Source of the DNA: Burkholderiaceae bacterium 16
Lineage (GTDB): Bacteria; Pseudomonadota; Gammaproteobacteria; Burkholderiales; Burkholderiaceae
Assembly (NCBI GenBank): GCA_000955785.1
Contig: JYOD01000104.1
Location: 52,515-116,514, forward strand
Direction of reading: 5' to 3'
Length of the DNA stretch: 64,000 nucleotides
Shown here: positions 1 through 9,600 of the stretch, piece by piece
How the letters are laid out: each line of letters starts with the position of its first letter
Position numbering within the stretch: the first letter of the stretch is position 1
Notes under the pieces: model-generated
Told to the model about the DNA's origin: nothing
What the model saw: only the letters and a program-made list of their open reading frames with translations
Database searches by the model: none
Made by a program: the position numbers and the translations under genes

Positions 1-1193
1 CCCCCGGTGAAGGCCAGGATCGTCCGCGCCGTTTCGCCCCCGGCGAAGGCCAGGATCGCCCCCGCCGCTTTGCTGGCGAAGGCAATGATCGCCCGCGCAA
101 TTTCGGTCCCGGTGAAGGTCAGGATCGTCCGCGCCGCTTCGCCCCCGGCGAAGGCCAGGATCGCCCGCGCCGCTTCGGCCCCGGTGAAGGTCAGGATCGT
201 CCGCGCCGTTTCGGCCCCGGCGAAAGCCAGGATCGTCCGCGCCGTTTCGGCCCCGGCGAAGGCCAGGATCGTCCGCGCCGCTTTGCTGGCGAAGGCAATG
301 ATCGCCCGCGCAACTTCGCCCCCGGCGAAGGACAAGACCGTCCGCGCCGTGCGCACGATGCCGGCCAGGGCACGGGCGTGGAGCGCGCCGCGCCCGCGCG
401 GCATGCGCCCCAGCCCAGCTCCGATGGCCTGGTACGCCTGTCCAAGCGGATGTCGGAACTCGGCCTGTGCTCGCGCCGCGAAGCCGACGAATGGATTCCG
501 CGCGGCTGGGTGCTGGTCGACGGCCAGCCCGTCACCGAACTCGGCTCCCGCATCAGCCCGGACGCCAACATCGAGATCCACCAGGCTGCCCGCTCCGAGC
601 AGGGCGAACGCGTGACCGTGCTGCTGCACAAGCCCGTCGGCTACGTGTCGGGCCAGGCCGAGGACGGCTACGAGCCGGCCGCGGTGCTGTTCGCGCCGGA
701 GAACCAGTGGGAACTGGATCCCACCCGCAAGCGCTTCGCCCCGTGGCAGCGCAAGAGCCTGGCCCCCGCCGGCCGGCTCGACATCGACTCCACCGGCCTG
801 CTGGTGCTGACCCAGGACGGCCGCGTTGCGCGCCACCTGATCGGCGAAGACTCGACGGTGGAAAAGGAATACCTGGTGCGGGTGAGCTGGGATTCGCCCG
901 AAGGCCTGGTCGAGCGCGATATCTCGAAAGTCTTCCCCGCGGAGCTGATCGAGAAGCTGCGCCACGGCCTGTCCCTGGACGGCGAGGCGCTCAAGCCGGC
1001 CAAGGTCAGTTGGCAGAACGAGGAGCAACTGCGCTTCGTGCTGCGCGAGGGCAAGAAGCGGCAGATCCGCCGCATGTGCGAACAGGTCGGCCTGCGGGTC
1101 GTGGGCCTGAAGCGCGTGCGCATGGGCCGCATCGTGCTGGGCGACCTGCCGGTCGGCCAGTGGCGCTTCCTCGGCGCGTTCGAGAAGTTCTGA
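1..1193 (+). CDS. rluF: 23S rRNA pseudouridine synthase, RluF-like, with repeat N-terminus (5' partial)
   Basis: Isomerises a uridine of 23S rRNA to pseudouridine (RsuA/RluB/RluE/RluF family). The reading frame is open from base 3 with no stop, so the gene starts left of the window. Bases 3-350 encode about ten copies of a 12-residue unit PGEGQDRPRRFA, a basic, probably disordered tail. An S4 RNA-binding domain follows (about bases 432-600, SRREADEWI). The catalytic domain has GRLDIDSTGLL, where the first Asp is the family nucleophile, and the KKRQIRRMCE motif near the C-terminus. The S4 segment and the RQIRRMCE region resemble E. coli RluF more than RluB, but the exact target uridine is not certain. 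A GTG at 378 could be called as a start, but the unbroken repeat upstream argues that the protein begins earlier. It converges on the hydrolase gene at 1282. Confidence 0.85.
   Translation, partial: PGEGQDRPRRFAPGEGQDRPRRFAGEGNDRPRNFGPGEGQDRPRRFAPGEGQDRPRRFGPGEGQDRPRRFGPGESQDRPRRFGPGEGQDRPRRFAGEGNDRPRNFAPGEGQDRPRRAHDAGQGTGVERAAPARHAPQPSSDGLVRLSKRMSELGLCSRREADEWIPRGWVLVDGQPVTELGSRISPDANIEIHQAARSEQGERVTVLLHKPVGYVSGQAEDGYEPAAVLFAPENQWELDPTRKRFAPWQRKSLAPAGRLDIDSTGLLVLTQDGRVARHLIGEDSTVEKEYLVRVSWDSPEGLVERDISKVFPAELIEKLRHGLSLDGEALKPAKVSWQNEEQLRFVLREGKKRQIRRMCEQVGLRVVGLKRVRMGRIVLGDLPVGQWRFLGAFEKF
3..350 (+). repeat. Tandem 36/33-bp coding repeat (PGEGQDRPRRF unit)
   Basis: Ten head-to-tail units lie in the frame of the pseudouridine synthase. 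Eight are the 36-bp type (PGEGQDRPRRFA/G; the last one lacks its final residues) and two are a shorter 33-bp variant (GEGNDRPRNF) at 75-107 and 288-320. The two short variants occupy the same place in a higher-order pattern, which suggests duplication of a multi-unit block. The array may continue left of base 1. Confidence 0.9.
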
Positions 1194-1204
1194 GCGCCTT
1201 GCCC

Positions 1205-1238
1205 TGAACGCTGGCGGCCAGGTGGCCGCCAGCGTTCA
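1205..1238. terminator. Long perfect hairpin between convergent genes
   Basis: A 16-bp perfect inverted repeat starts TGAACGCTGGCGG and is mirrored to 1238 around a 2-base centre. It lies 11 bases after the pseudouridine synthase stop and 43 bases before the stop of the convergent hydrolase. There is no clear U-tract on either strand, so it is either a hairpin that protects both 3' ends or an imperfect bidirectional terminator. Confidence 0.55.
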
Positions 1239-1281
1239 CACTACTCGGCGCGTGTCAGCGCCCTGCCCCACTCCCATCGCC

Positions 1282-2415
1282 TCATAGCTGCGGCGCCCGG
1301 CAGGCCGCGCCATCGGCATTGGCCGTCTCCGCCAGCCCGAATACCGCCTTCGCCCCGCATTGCGAGCCAAGCATGCGCCCCTGGTTATGGCCGACGCCGA
1401 CCACCTCGAAGGCCTGGTGGCGAACCGGAGGGCGCTGGCTGCCCAATGGGGCGGCAAGATAGCGCTCGTAGCGCAGGTAGCCGCGCGCCCGCTCCAGCCT
1501 GGTCGGGCCTTCGGCTTCGGCGCCGCATGCCTTGTCGAGCACGCGGTGGTTGGGGTCGTTGTCTTCCGTCCCCACCAGATAGGTCACCTGGCGCTGCAGA
1601 TAGCGGCGGAACAGCGCGTCGCCCGTCGCGCCGCGCGCATACGGCACCACGTCGCGCATGCCGTACCGGTATTTGTCGTAGTCCGCGCAAATGGCCGTGT
1701 CATAGCGTGCGAAGCCCTTTCCGCTCGGGCGCTCCGGCGTGAAATAGAGATACGACGAAGGATTCGCCACCACGTAGCGCAGGTCGATACCGCCCGCGCG
1801 AATGCGCTCGTCGACATTGTTCAGTACCGCATAGCGGTGCACCAGTTGCGCGCCGCCCGAATGGCCGGCAATCGTCACGCGGGTCACTGCGGGAAAGCGG
1901 CGCTTGTCGGTCACCATGCCGACGAGATCGTCCAGCACCTGCAGCGAACTGGTCGAATACGGTGGATTGACGGCATCCTCGCCACCCATCCAGCCCTGCA
2001 CGCTCCAGATCGGCATATGGTCGAAGACCTTGCCCAGGGCCGCGTCCGGCGTGCCGGGGAAGTTGGGCGCCAGCAGCAGCACCTCGTCGGGATTGCGCCC
2101 GGTTTGCCTGAGCAAGTCCGCGCCGGCGGCGAAGTAATCGTCGCCGTTACGCCGCAGCCCATGCTGGACAAAGATCACCTCGCGGATGCCGCTCAGATCG
2201 CCGTCCAGCGGATGGTTGGCATAGACCGGGAAATCGTAAATCTGCGCGCCCGTGCCAAACTCTACGCGCTGCCATTGGGGGGCCGCCGCGGCGGTTGCCG
2301 GCCTGGCCTGCGCGGCGGCGTTGTCCACGCCGGGCGCCGCGCAGCCGAACTGCGCTGCGGCTGCGAGCGCAAGCAGCGCGATCGGCGCGCAATGCCCACG
2401 GCGAAATATCCTCAT
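1282..2415 (-). CDS. Alpha/beta-hydrolase-like lipoprotein
   Basis: Predicted secreted protein of 377 residues. From ATG 2415 (AGGAG about 9 bases upstream) it begins MRIFRRGHCAPIALLALAAAAQFGC, a lipobox-like signal whose Cys is followed by AAPG, so it is probably a lipoprotein. The body shows an alpha/beta-hydrolase pattern: VIFVQHG (oxyanion strand, residues about 75-85), TIAGHSGGAQ (nucleophile elbow G-H-S-G-G) and a late GVGHNQG that could carry the catalytic His. The substrate is unknown. Longer upstream starts are open but would bury the signal peptide. It is the last gene of the minus-strand run below def, with a 122-base gap, so it may have its own promoter. Confidence 0.75.
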   Translation of the reverse strand: MRIFRRGHCAPIALLALAAAAQFGCAAPGVDNAAAQARPATAAAAPQWQRVEFGTGAQIYDFPVYANHPLDGDLSGIREVIFVQHGLRRNGDDYFAAGADLLRQTGRNPDEVLLLAPNFPGTPDAALGKVFDHMPIWSVQGWMGGEDAVNPPYSTSSLQVLDDLVGMVTDKRRFPAVTRVTIAGHSGGAQLVHRYAVLNNVDERIRAGGIDLRYVVANPSSYLYFTPERPSGKGFARYDTAICADYDKYRYGMRDVVPYARGATGDALFRRYLQRQVTYLVGTEDNDPNHRVLDKACGAEAEGPTRLERARGYLRYERYLAAPLGSQRPPVRHQAFEVVGVGHNQGRMLGSQCGAKAVFGLAETANADGAACRAPQL

Positions 2416-2537
2416 CTCCCGTCTCCTGATACCGAAGCGGCGCAACGCCTGGCCGCCGCTCCATTCTCGTTGGTGAAGTCGCACCACGCTGGGAAGAGCG
2501 GCGACGGGAAGTCCCCCCGCCGCGCCGGGCGAAGCGA

Positions 2538-3071
2538 TCAGTCGTCGCTATTGGGGGGCAACTCGGGGAACAGTACCTCGGTAAAGCCGAATCGCGTAAA
2601 ATCCCGCACTCGCATGGGATAAAGGATACCCTGCAGGTGATCGCATTCATGCTGCACCACCCGCGCGTGGAAGTCCTCCGCCACCCGCTCGATACGCGCG
2701 CCCATCATGTCGAATCCGGTGTACTTCAGCCGGGTATAGCGAGGCACCACGCCACGCAAGCCCGGCACCGACAGGCAGCCTTCCCAGGCCTCGTCCTGCT
2801 CCTCGCCAATCGGCGTCAGCTCGGGATTGATCAGCACGGTCTTGGGCACGGTCGGCGCATCCGGATAGCGCGGATTGCGATCGAAACCGAAGATCACCAC
2901 CTGCAGATCCACGCCGATCTGCGGCGCGGCGAGGCCGGCGCCGTTGGCGTGATCCATGGTGTCGAACATATCGTCGATCAGCAGCCGCAACTCCGGCGTA
3001 TTGAAGCGCGTGACCGGGCGCGCTACCTGCAGCAGGCGTGGGTCGCCCATCTTTAGAATGTCACGGATCAT
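2538..3071 (-). CDS. def: Peptide deformylase
   Basis: Removes the N-formyl group from nascent proteins; a metal-dependent cytoplasmic enzyme. The 177-residue protein has all three family motifs: GAGLAAPQIG (residues about 44-53), EGCLSVPG with the metal-ligand Cys, and HECDHLQG with the two ligand His and the catalytic Glu. Its ATG overlaps the ligA stop by 4 bases (3068-3071), so translation is probably coupled. No fmt gene lies beside it, so this may be the second deformylase that many Burkholderiaceae carry; the window alone cannot show that. Confidence 0.95.
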   Translation of the reverse strand: MIRDILKMGDPRLLQVARPVTRFNTPELRLLIDDMFDTMDHANGAGLAAPQIGVDLQVVIFGFDRNPRYPDAPTVPKTVLINPELTPIGEEQDEAWEGCLSVPGLRGVVPRYTRLKYTGFDMMGARIERVAEDFHARVVQHECDHLQGILYPMRVRDFTRFGFTEVLFPELPPNSDD

Positions 3072-5185
3072 CCTTGATCTCCGGTTTGAATCTCGGCCAG
3101 CAAGGCCAGCATGGCGGCCTCGTCAAGCACAGGCACGCCAAGCGCCTCGGCCTTTTCCAGTTTGCTGCCGGCTTCCGCGCCGGCCACCACGTAGTCGGTC
3201 TTCTTCGACACCGAACCGGCCACCTTGGCGCCGGCGGCTTCCAGCATTTCCTTGGCGTCCTCGCGCGACAGCGTGGGCAGCGTGCCGGTCAGCACGAAGG
3301 TCTTGCCGGCCAGCGGCGCGGGCGCGGCGCGCGCCGCCGGTTCGCTTTCCTGCCAGTGCACGCCGGCCGCGCGCAATTGCTCGATGACTTCCACATTGTG
3401 CGGCTCGGCAAGGAAGTTGGCGATCGACTGCGCCACCACCGGGCCTACGTCGTTGACCTCCAGCAGGGCGGCTTCATCGGCGGCCAGCAGGCCATCCAGC
3501 TTGCCGAAGTGCTTGGCCAGGTCCTTGGCCGTCGCCTCGCCCACATGGCGGATGCCCAGCGCGAAGATGAAGCGGTTAAGCGTGGTCTCACGCGACGCTT
3601 CGATGGCCGCCACCAGGTTGGTGGCCGACTTGTCGGCCATCCGGTCCAGCGCGGCCAGCTTGGCGACGCCGAGCTTGTACAGGTCGGCGGGCGTATGCAC
3701 GATGCCCAGGTCGACCAGTTGCTCGACCACCTTGTCGCCCAGGCCCTCGATATCCATGGCGCGCCGTTGCGCGAAATGCAGCAGCGCCTGCTTGCGCTGC
3801 GCCGCGCAGATCAGCCCGCCGGTGCAGCGCGCGATCACCTCGCCTTCCAGCTTTTCGATATGCGATCCGCACACGGGGCACGTTGTCGGCATGACAAAGG
3901 CGCGGGCATCGGCGGGCCGGCGCTCCGGCACCACCGCCACCACTTCCGGAATCACATCGCCGGCGCGCCGCACGATCACGGTATCGCCGATATGGACGTC
4001 CTTGCGGCGGATTTCGTCCTCGTTGTGCAGCGTGGCATTGGTCACGGTCACGCCGCCCACGAACACCGGCGCCAGCCGCGCCACCGGCGTGATGGCGCCG
4101 GTGCGGCCAACCTGCACTTCGATATCCTCGACCACCGTGGTCATTTCCTGGGCGGGAAACTTGTGCGCCAGGGCAAAGCGCGGCGCGCGCGACACGAAGC
4201 CGAGCCGCTCCTGCTCCGCCAGCGCGTTGACCTTGTACACCACGCCGTCGATGTCGTACGGCAAGCTGGCGCGGCGCTCGCCCACGCCACGATAGAAGTC
4301 CAGCAGCCCCTCGGCGCCGCGCACTACCGCGCGTTCCGCGCAGACCGCCATCCCAAGCCCGGCAAACCAGTCGAGCATGGCGCTATGCGTATCGGGGCGC
4401 GGCGCGCCCTGCAGTTCGCCCAGCCCGTAGGCGAAGAACGACAGGGGGCGCCTGGCGGTGATGCGTGGGTCCAGCTGGCGCAGGCTGCCGGCAGCGGCAT
4501 TGCGCGGATTGACGAAGGTCTTTTCGCCCGCCTCGGCCTGCCGCGCGTTGAGCTTGTCGAATTCGCGGCGGTACATGAAGACTTCGCCGCGCACTTCCAG
4601 CACCGCCGGCGCCGCCCCGCGCAATCGCAGCGGAATGGCCTTGATGGTGCGGACGTTGACGGTTACGTCTTCGCCGGTTTCGCCGTCGCCGCGCGTGGCG
4701 GCCTGCACCAGCCGGCCGTCTTCATAGCGCAAGGACATGGCCAGGCCGTCGAACTTCAGTTCGCTGGCATATTCCACGGCATCGGCGGACCCGAACAGGT
4801 CGGCCGTGTCCTCCGCCGGCGCGGTCCGCCCCAGCCCCTGTGCGCAACGGCGGTCGAAAGCCACCACATCTTCGTCTTCGAAGGCGTTGTTGAGCGACAG
4901 CATCGGAATGGCGTGGCGCACCGTGTCGAAAGCCGACAGCGGCTGTCCGCCCACGCGCTGGGTGGGCGACTCCAGCGTCAGCAAGTCGGGATGGGCCGCC
5001 TCGATGTCCTGCAGTTCTCGGAACAGCGCGTCGTATTCCGCATCGGGAACCGACGGCGCGTCGAGCACGTAATACTGATAGTTATGCCGCTCCAGCTCGG
5101 CGCGCAGCCAGTCGGCGCGCGCGGCGGGAGAATCGCCGGCAGGTGCGGGGGCTTGCGCCGCCGCACCTTCTCGTTGGGAACTCAT
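3068..5185 (-). CDS. ligA: NAD-dependent DNA ligase
   Basis: Seals nicks in DNA using NAD+, in replication and repair. At 705 residues it is slightly longer than the usual 670-690 because of an Ala/Pro-rich N-terminal extension of about 20 residues. It shows the Ia domain (HNYQYYVLD), the adenylation motif ELKFDGLA with the AMP-accepting Lys at about residue 144, GEVFM and an OB region. The four-Cys zinc site (CPVCG...CTGG...C), HhH repeats and a C-terminal BRCT domain (GKTFVLTGTLPTLSREDA) follow. It is co-directional with zipA (34-base gap) and overlaps def by 4 bases. Confidence 0.97.
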   Translation of the reverse strand: MSSQREGAAAQAPAPAGDSPAARADWLRAELERHNYQYYVLDAPSVPDAEYDALFRELQDIEAAHPDLLTLESPTQRVGGQPLSAFDTVRHAIPMLSLNNAFEDEDVVAFDRRCAQGLGRTAPAEDTADLFGSADAVEYASELKFDGLAMSLRYEDGRLVQAATRGDGETGEDVTVNVRTIKAIPLRLRGAAPAVLEVRGEVFMYRREFDKLNARQAEAGEKTFVNPRNAAAGSLRQLDPRITARRPLSFFAYGLGELQGAPRPDTHSAMLDWFAGLGMAVCAERAVVRGAEGLLDFYRGVGERRASLPYDIDGVVYKVNALAEQERLGFVSRAPRFALAHKFPAQEMTTVVEDIEVQVGRTGAITPVARLAPVFVGGVTVTNATLHNEDEIRRKDVHIGDTVIVRRAGDVIPEVVAVVPERRPADARAFVMPTTCPVCGSHIEKLEGEVIARCTGGLICAAQRKQALLHFAQRRAMDIEGLGDKVVEQLVDLGIVHTPADLYKLGVAKLAALDRMADKSATNLVAAIEASRETTLNRFIFALGIRHVGEATAKDLAKHFGKLDGLLAADEAALLEVNDVGPVVAQSIANFLAEPHNVEVIEQLRAAGVHWQESEPAARAAPAPLAGKTFVLTGTLPTLSREDAKEMLEAAGAKVAGSVSKKTDYVVAGAEAGSKLEKAEALGVPVLDEAAMLALLAEIQTGDQG

Positions 5186-5219
5186 GCTGAATGACCGGAT
5201 CCGATGTCGTACTGCTGTT

Positions 5220-6617
5220 TCAGAGACTGAACAAACGTAGCGTCACGGGCGAGCCCGCGGGCATTCCGCGCGCCTCGAGCTTGTCGTAGAGCGTTTGCAG
5301 CTGGCCGAAGATGGCGACGAAGGACGACTCGCTCAGCGGCCGCATATTGTCGTCGACCAGTTGCGCGCCCATGCGCTGCGCCAGGCTGTAGCCATACTCG
5401 CACACCGTCTTGAACGGCTTGGTCGCCTGCGCCGCCGACGGCACGTCGAGCAGCAGCGTGATCTGGCGGCCAGCCTTGGCCGTCAGATCGTCGCGCAGGA
5501 AGTTGGTGTCGCCGAACTGCAACGTGAACAAGGCACGCTGCACGCCATCGGCGCCGGCCTGATAGCGGGTAAAGCGGGTGCCGTCGCGCGACAGCACCAG
5601 GCCGTCCTGGGTCGCCACAGTCTGCACGTAGGCGGCCGACCACGGTGCGCCGTCGGAGATCACATTGACGCCAAGCTGCACGTCGCAGCTCGCGGCAAAC
5701 CCATCCAACTCGCGGCCGTTGGCGACCGTCTCGCTCATGTCGGGCAGCTCGGCAGACGCATCGAGCGACTCCGCCAGCGCTTCCACCGCGTTGACGAACT
5801 CGGAAAACTCGAGCGCATTGAGCGCCCCGCCCCGGTTGGCGAGTTGTACCGCCACCTGCAGGTCTTCGTACTGGTGACCGGCGGTGACCGCTTCCCAGGC
5901 ATTGGCCTCGGCGCGCAGGCCCTCGATATGCACCTGCTTGGTCCCCGCGCGGCGCAGGCGGCCGGTGAGCGGCAGGATGCGGTCACCGGAGCTCTTGCGC
6001 TCCAGGTGCAGCGGCACGATGCAGTCGATCAGCGGATCAATCACCGCGGGCGTGGGCTGGCCATCGGGGACGGCGGGCTCGACATAGGCTTCCTTGCGCG
6101 ACGCGGCTTCCTGCTGCGCGAACGCGTGGTCTTCGCCTTCCTCGTGCCCTGCGTGTTCGGCATGCCCTGCGTGTTCGGCGTGCCCTGCATGTTCGGCATG
6201 CGCCTGCGCCACCGGCTGGCCAGCCGCGGCTTGCACACCTTCGGCGTCCGCTGGCTTGCGCGAGGCGGCATGGCCGGACGCCGGCGCGGCGGCGATGGCG
6301 ACTTCCTCGGCAACCACTTCATCGGCATCCGCCGAACTGGCGGCCATGCCCGCCGCCACGGCGGCGGCGTCCAGCGGCGAGCCCGACAGCGTGGGCTCGC
6401 GCCGCTCGACGACATGCGCGGCCGGCGGCTCGTGCAGCTTGGCACTGACTTCCGGCGTCACCACCGGGCTGACCACCGGCTCGCGCATCGGCGGCAGGTC
6501 GTCCTCGGGCTGCAGCGCGCGCGGGCGGCGCGCCTTGCGGATCTGCCATTGGTTATAAGCCACCACCAGCAGCAGCAGGACAATGCCTGCCACGATAAGG
6601 GCAGTCTGGAGCGTCAT
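5220..6617 (-). CDS. zipA: Cell division protein ZipA homologue
   Basis: Inner-membrane protein that tethers FtsZ at the division site. The 465-residue product has an N-terminal membrane anchor (TALIVAGIVLLLLVVAY, residues about 5-21) and a basic juxtamembrane stretch (RKARRPR). A long acidic, Ala/Pro-rich linker follows, then a C-terminal ZipA-type FtsZ-binding domain (about residues 310-465, ending GMPAGSPVTLRLFSL). The linker carries a His-rich repeat HAEHAG x3 at about residues 139-160. Its ATG overlaps the smc stop by 4 bases (6614-6617). Sequence similarity to E. coli ZipA is low; the identification rests on topology, the C-terminal domain and position between smc and ligA, a common beta-proteobacterial order. 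Confidence 0.85.
   Translation of the reverse strand: MTLQTALIVAGIVLLLLVVAYNQWQIRKARRPRALQPEDDLPPMREPVVSPVVTPEVSAKLHEPPAAHVVERREPTLSGSPLDAAAVAAGMAASSADADEVVAEEVAIAAAPASGHAASRKPADAEGVQAAAGQPVAQAHAEHAGHAEHAGHAEHAGHEEGEDHAFAQQEAASRKEAYVEPAVPDGQPTPAVIDPLIDCIVPLHLERKSSGDRILPLTGRLRRAGTKQVHIEGLRAEANAWEAVTAGHQYEDLQVAVQLANRGGALNALEFSEFVNAVEALAESLDASAELPDMSETVANGRELDGFAASCDVQLGVNVISDGAPWSAAYVQTVATQDGLVLSRDGTRFTRYQAGADGVQRALFTLQFGDTNFLRDDLTAKAGRQITLLLDVPSAAQATKPFKTVCEYGYSLAQRMGAQLVDDNMRPLSESSFVAIFGQLQTLYDKLEARGMPAGSPVTLRLFSL
6147..6200 (-). repeat. Three 18-bp tandem repeats (HAEHAG) in zipA
   Basis: Three consecutive 18-bp units (6147-6164, 6165-6182, 6183-6200) differ from each other by one to two bases and encode a His-Ala-Glu-His-Ala-Gly hexapeptide. 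The His-rich run continues into GHEEGEDH. Confidence 0.85.
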
Positions 6618-9600
6618 GCTGCCTCCGCCATCGACATCGCTGCGTCCATATCCACGGCGACGATACGCGAGACGCCTTGCTCCTGCATCGTCACGCCAAT
6701 CAACTGGTGTGCCATTTCCATTGCGATTTTATTGTGGGAAATGAAAACAAACTGGGTCTTGTCCGACATGCGCGCCACCATATTGGCGTAGCGCTCGGTA
6801 TTGGCATCGTCCAGCGGCGCGTCCACCTCGTCAAGCAAGCAGAACGGTGCCGGGTTGAGCTGGAACATGGCGAACACCAGCGCAATCGCGGTCAGGGCCT
6901 TCTCGCCGCCAGACAGCAGGTGAATCGTCGAGTTCTTCTTGCCTGGCGGCTGCGCCATCACCTGCACGCCCGCGTCGAGGATTTCGTCGCCGGTCATGAT
7001 GAGCTTGGCCTGGCCGCCGCCGAACAGCGACGGGAACAGCTCGCCGAAGTGGTGGTTGACCTGGTCGAAGGTCCCCTGCAGCATCGCGCGAGTTTCCTGG
7101 TCGATCTTGTGGATCGCGTCTTCCAGCGTGGTGATGGCGTCGATCAGGTCGGCCGATTGCGCATCGAGGAAGGTCTTGCGCTCGCGCGCGGCCGCCAGCT
7201 CGTCCAGCGCCGCCATGTTCACCGGCCCAAGCGCGTTGATGGCGTTGTTCAGGCGGGTGACTTCGCCTTGCAGGTAGGAAGGCTTGAGGTCCGGGGTCAG
7301 CTTCTCGGCCAGCGCGGTCTCGTCCACCTCGGCGGTGGTCAGTTGTTCGCTGAACTGCTCCTGGTTCAGGCGCGCGGCCTGTTCCTTGAGCTGGTACTCG
7401 GTGATGCGGTCGCGCAGCGGCTGCAGGCTGCGTTCCGCGGCCAGGCGCTGGTCGTCGTACTGGCGCAGTTGCGCCGACAGCGCGTCGAGCTCGGTGCGGG
7501 CCAGGCCGAGCTTTTCTTCCTTCTCGGCGCGGCGCTCCAGCGCGTCCTGCAGTCCGGTGTGCGCGGTCTGCTCGTTGATGGTTTCCAGTTCGGCGCGCGC
7601 GTCTTCCAGCGACTGGGCAAGGCGCTCCGACTGGTCGCCGGCGGTTTGGATATTGCGGCGCAGCTCTTCGATGCGGTTGGCGAGATTGCGCTCGGCGAAC
7701 AGGGCTTCCTGCGCCGCGCGCTCGAAATCGCGCAACTGGTGCCGTGCCGAAGACAGCTTGCTGTCCAGCGCCTCGAAGGCCATCTGGTGGTCTTCGTGCG
7801 TGGCCTGCATTTCGGCCAGCGCGGCGTCGTGATGCTCGAAGCTGGCTTCGGATTCGGCACGGATGGCGCGCTGCTCTTCGATCTGCACGCCGATTTCCGC
7901 CAGCTCCTCGCGGATCTGGCCGCTGCGCGCGGCATAGCGCTCCATGGCCTGCGACAGCTTGAGCACGTCCATCTGCAGCGCGTGCACGCGGCGGGTGGCC
8001 TGCTCGCTGCGCCCGCGTGCCTCCGTCAGAGCGGCGCTGGCCTGGGTGTAGGCTGCTTCGGCGCGTACCGCCTGGCTCTTGGCCTCATCCGACAGCAGCA
8101 TCTGGGCGCGCGCCTGCTTCTGCAGGTTCTCGATTTCCTGCTCGCGGGCCAGCATGCCGGCCTGCTCGGAATCGGCAGCGTAGAGGTGGACCGAGCTGCG
8201 GCCCACCAGGTGGCCCTCGGCCACGACAAAAGATGCGCCTTCCGGCAGCGTGGCGCGCTGGGCGAGCGCCGAAGCCATGTCGGTGGCGGTATAGACATCG
8301 GCCAGCCAGTCTTGCATCACGGCCCGGATGCCGGGCTCGGTGATCTGCACCAGCGCCATCAGCGGGCGCAGGCCGGCGGGGGTTTCCTGCGGGCGTGCGG
8401 CCGGCGGCGGCGAGTAGAAGGCCAGCTTGGCGGGCGGCGCGTCGGACAGGAAGGACGTGATCCAGTCCAGGTTGGAGACTTCGAGCGCGGCGAGTTTTTC
8501 GCGCAGCACGGATTCCAGCGCGCTTTCCCAGCCCGGCTCGATATGGATCTTCTTCCACAGGCGCGGCAGTTCGGCCAGGCCGTGCTTGGCCAGCCAGGGC
8601 TGCACCTTGCCTTCGGTCTGGACGTTTTCCTGGAGCTGCTTCAGCGCGGCCAGGCGTGCTTCCAGCGACGCGATCGCCGCGGCCTCGCTCTGCACGCGTT
8701 CCTGCGCGCTGCGACGCCCGGCGTCCAGGCGCGGCACGCTTTCGGCGGAATCGGCCAGGATGGCCTGCGCTTCTTCCAGCACGGCTTCCTGCTCGGCCAG
8801 TTCGGCGCGCTGCTCTTCCAGGCGGATTTCATCCGGGCGGTCGAGCCCCTTCTCCTCGCCGGACAGGCGCTCGCGGCGCTGTTCCAGCTGCTGCAGCATC
8901 TGGTCGGCGCTGCGCTGCTGCGCGGCTTCGAGCTTGAGCGCCTGCTCGGCCTGCATGATGCTGGCGCGCTGCTCGTTGGACAGCGTCTGGGCATCGCGCC
9001 ACTGGGCTTCCAGCGTGGGCAACTCGTCGGTCTTGTGCGCCACCGCTTCCTGTGCCTCGACGGTGCGGCCTTCCGCCACCGCCAGTTCTTCCTCGGCCTG
9101 CGCGAGCGCGTCGGTGGCCTGCTCGGCCTTGCCCTGCCACTGCTCGCGCTGCGCGGTCAACGCGGCGATCTGCGCCTGCACGCGATTGCGCGATTCCACC
9201 ACATAGCGGATCTCGGCCTCGAGCTTGCTGACCTCGGCATTGGCTTCGTACAGCGCGCCCTGCGCGGTGTGCATATTGTCGGACGAAGCATAATGCGCGG
9301 CGCGCATGGTTTCGAGTTCGGCCTCGACATGGCGCAACTGCGCGGTCTGGGCTTCGAGATCGATCTGCGCCTGTTCGATGGCCCGCGTGTGCCGTTCCTG
9401 CTCGGCCTGCGCCTCGCGCTTGCGCAGCAGCCACAGCAGGTGCTGCTTTTCCTCGCCGTCGGACTGCAGCGTCTTGAAGCGCTGGGCCACTTCGGCCTGG
9501 CCTTCGAGCTTGTCCAGGTTGGTGCCGAGTTCGCGCAGAATGTCTTCGACGCGGGTCAGGTTCTCGCGTGTGTCTGACAGGCGATTTTCGGTCTCGCGGC

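Noticed and set aside
1..350. Regular repeats at the left edge as a CRISPR array
   Set aside because: The units are contiguous with no unique spacers, are 33-36 bp in codon phase, and encode one continuous peptide of the downstream gene.
3038..5194. 718-codon open frame antisense to ligA
   Set aside because: It mirrors a GC-rich gene with strong third-position bias, shows no domain, and is His/Arg/Gly-rich as antisense shadows are.
6677..9577. Very long open frame antisense to smc
   Set aside because: Same reason: low-complexity Leu/Gln/Arg composition and complete overlap with an unmistakable SMC protein.
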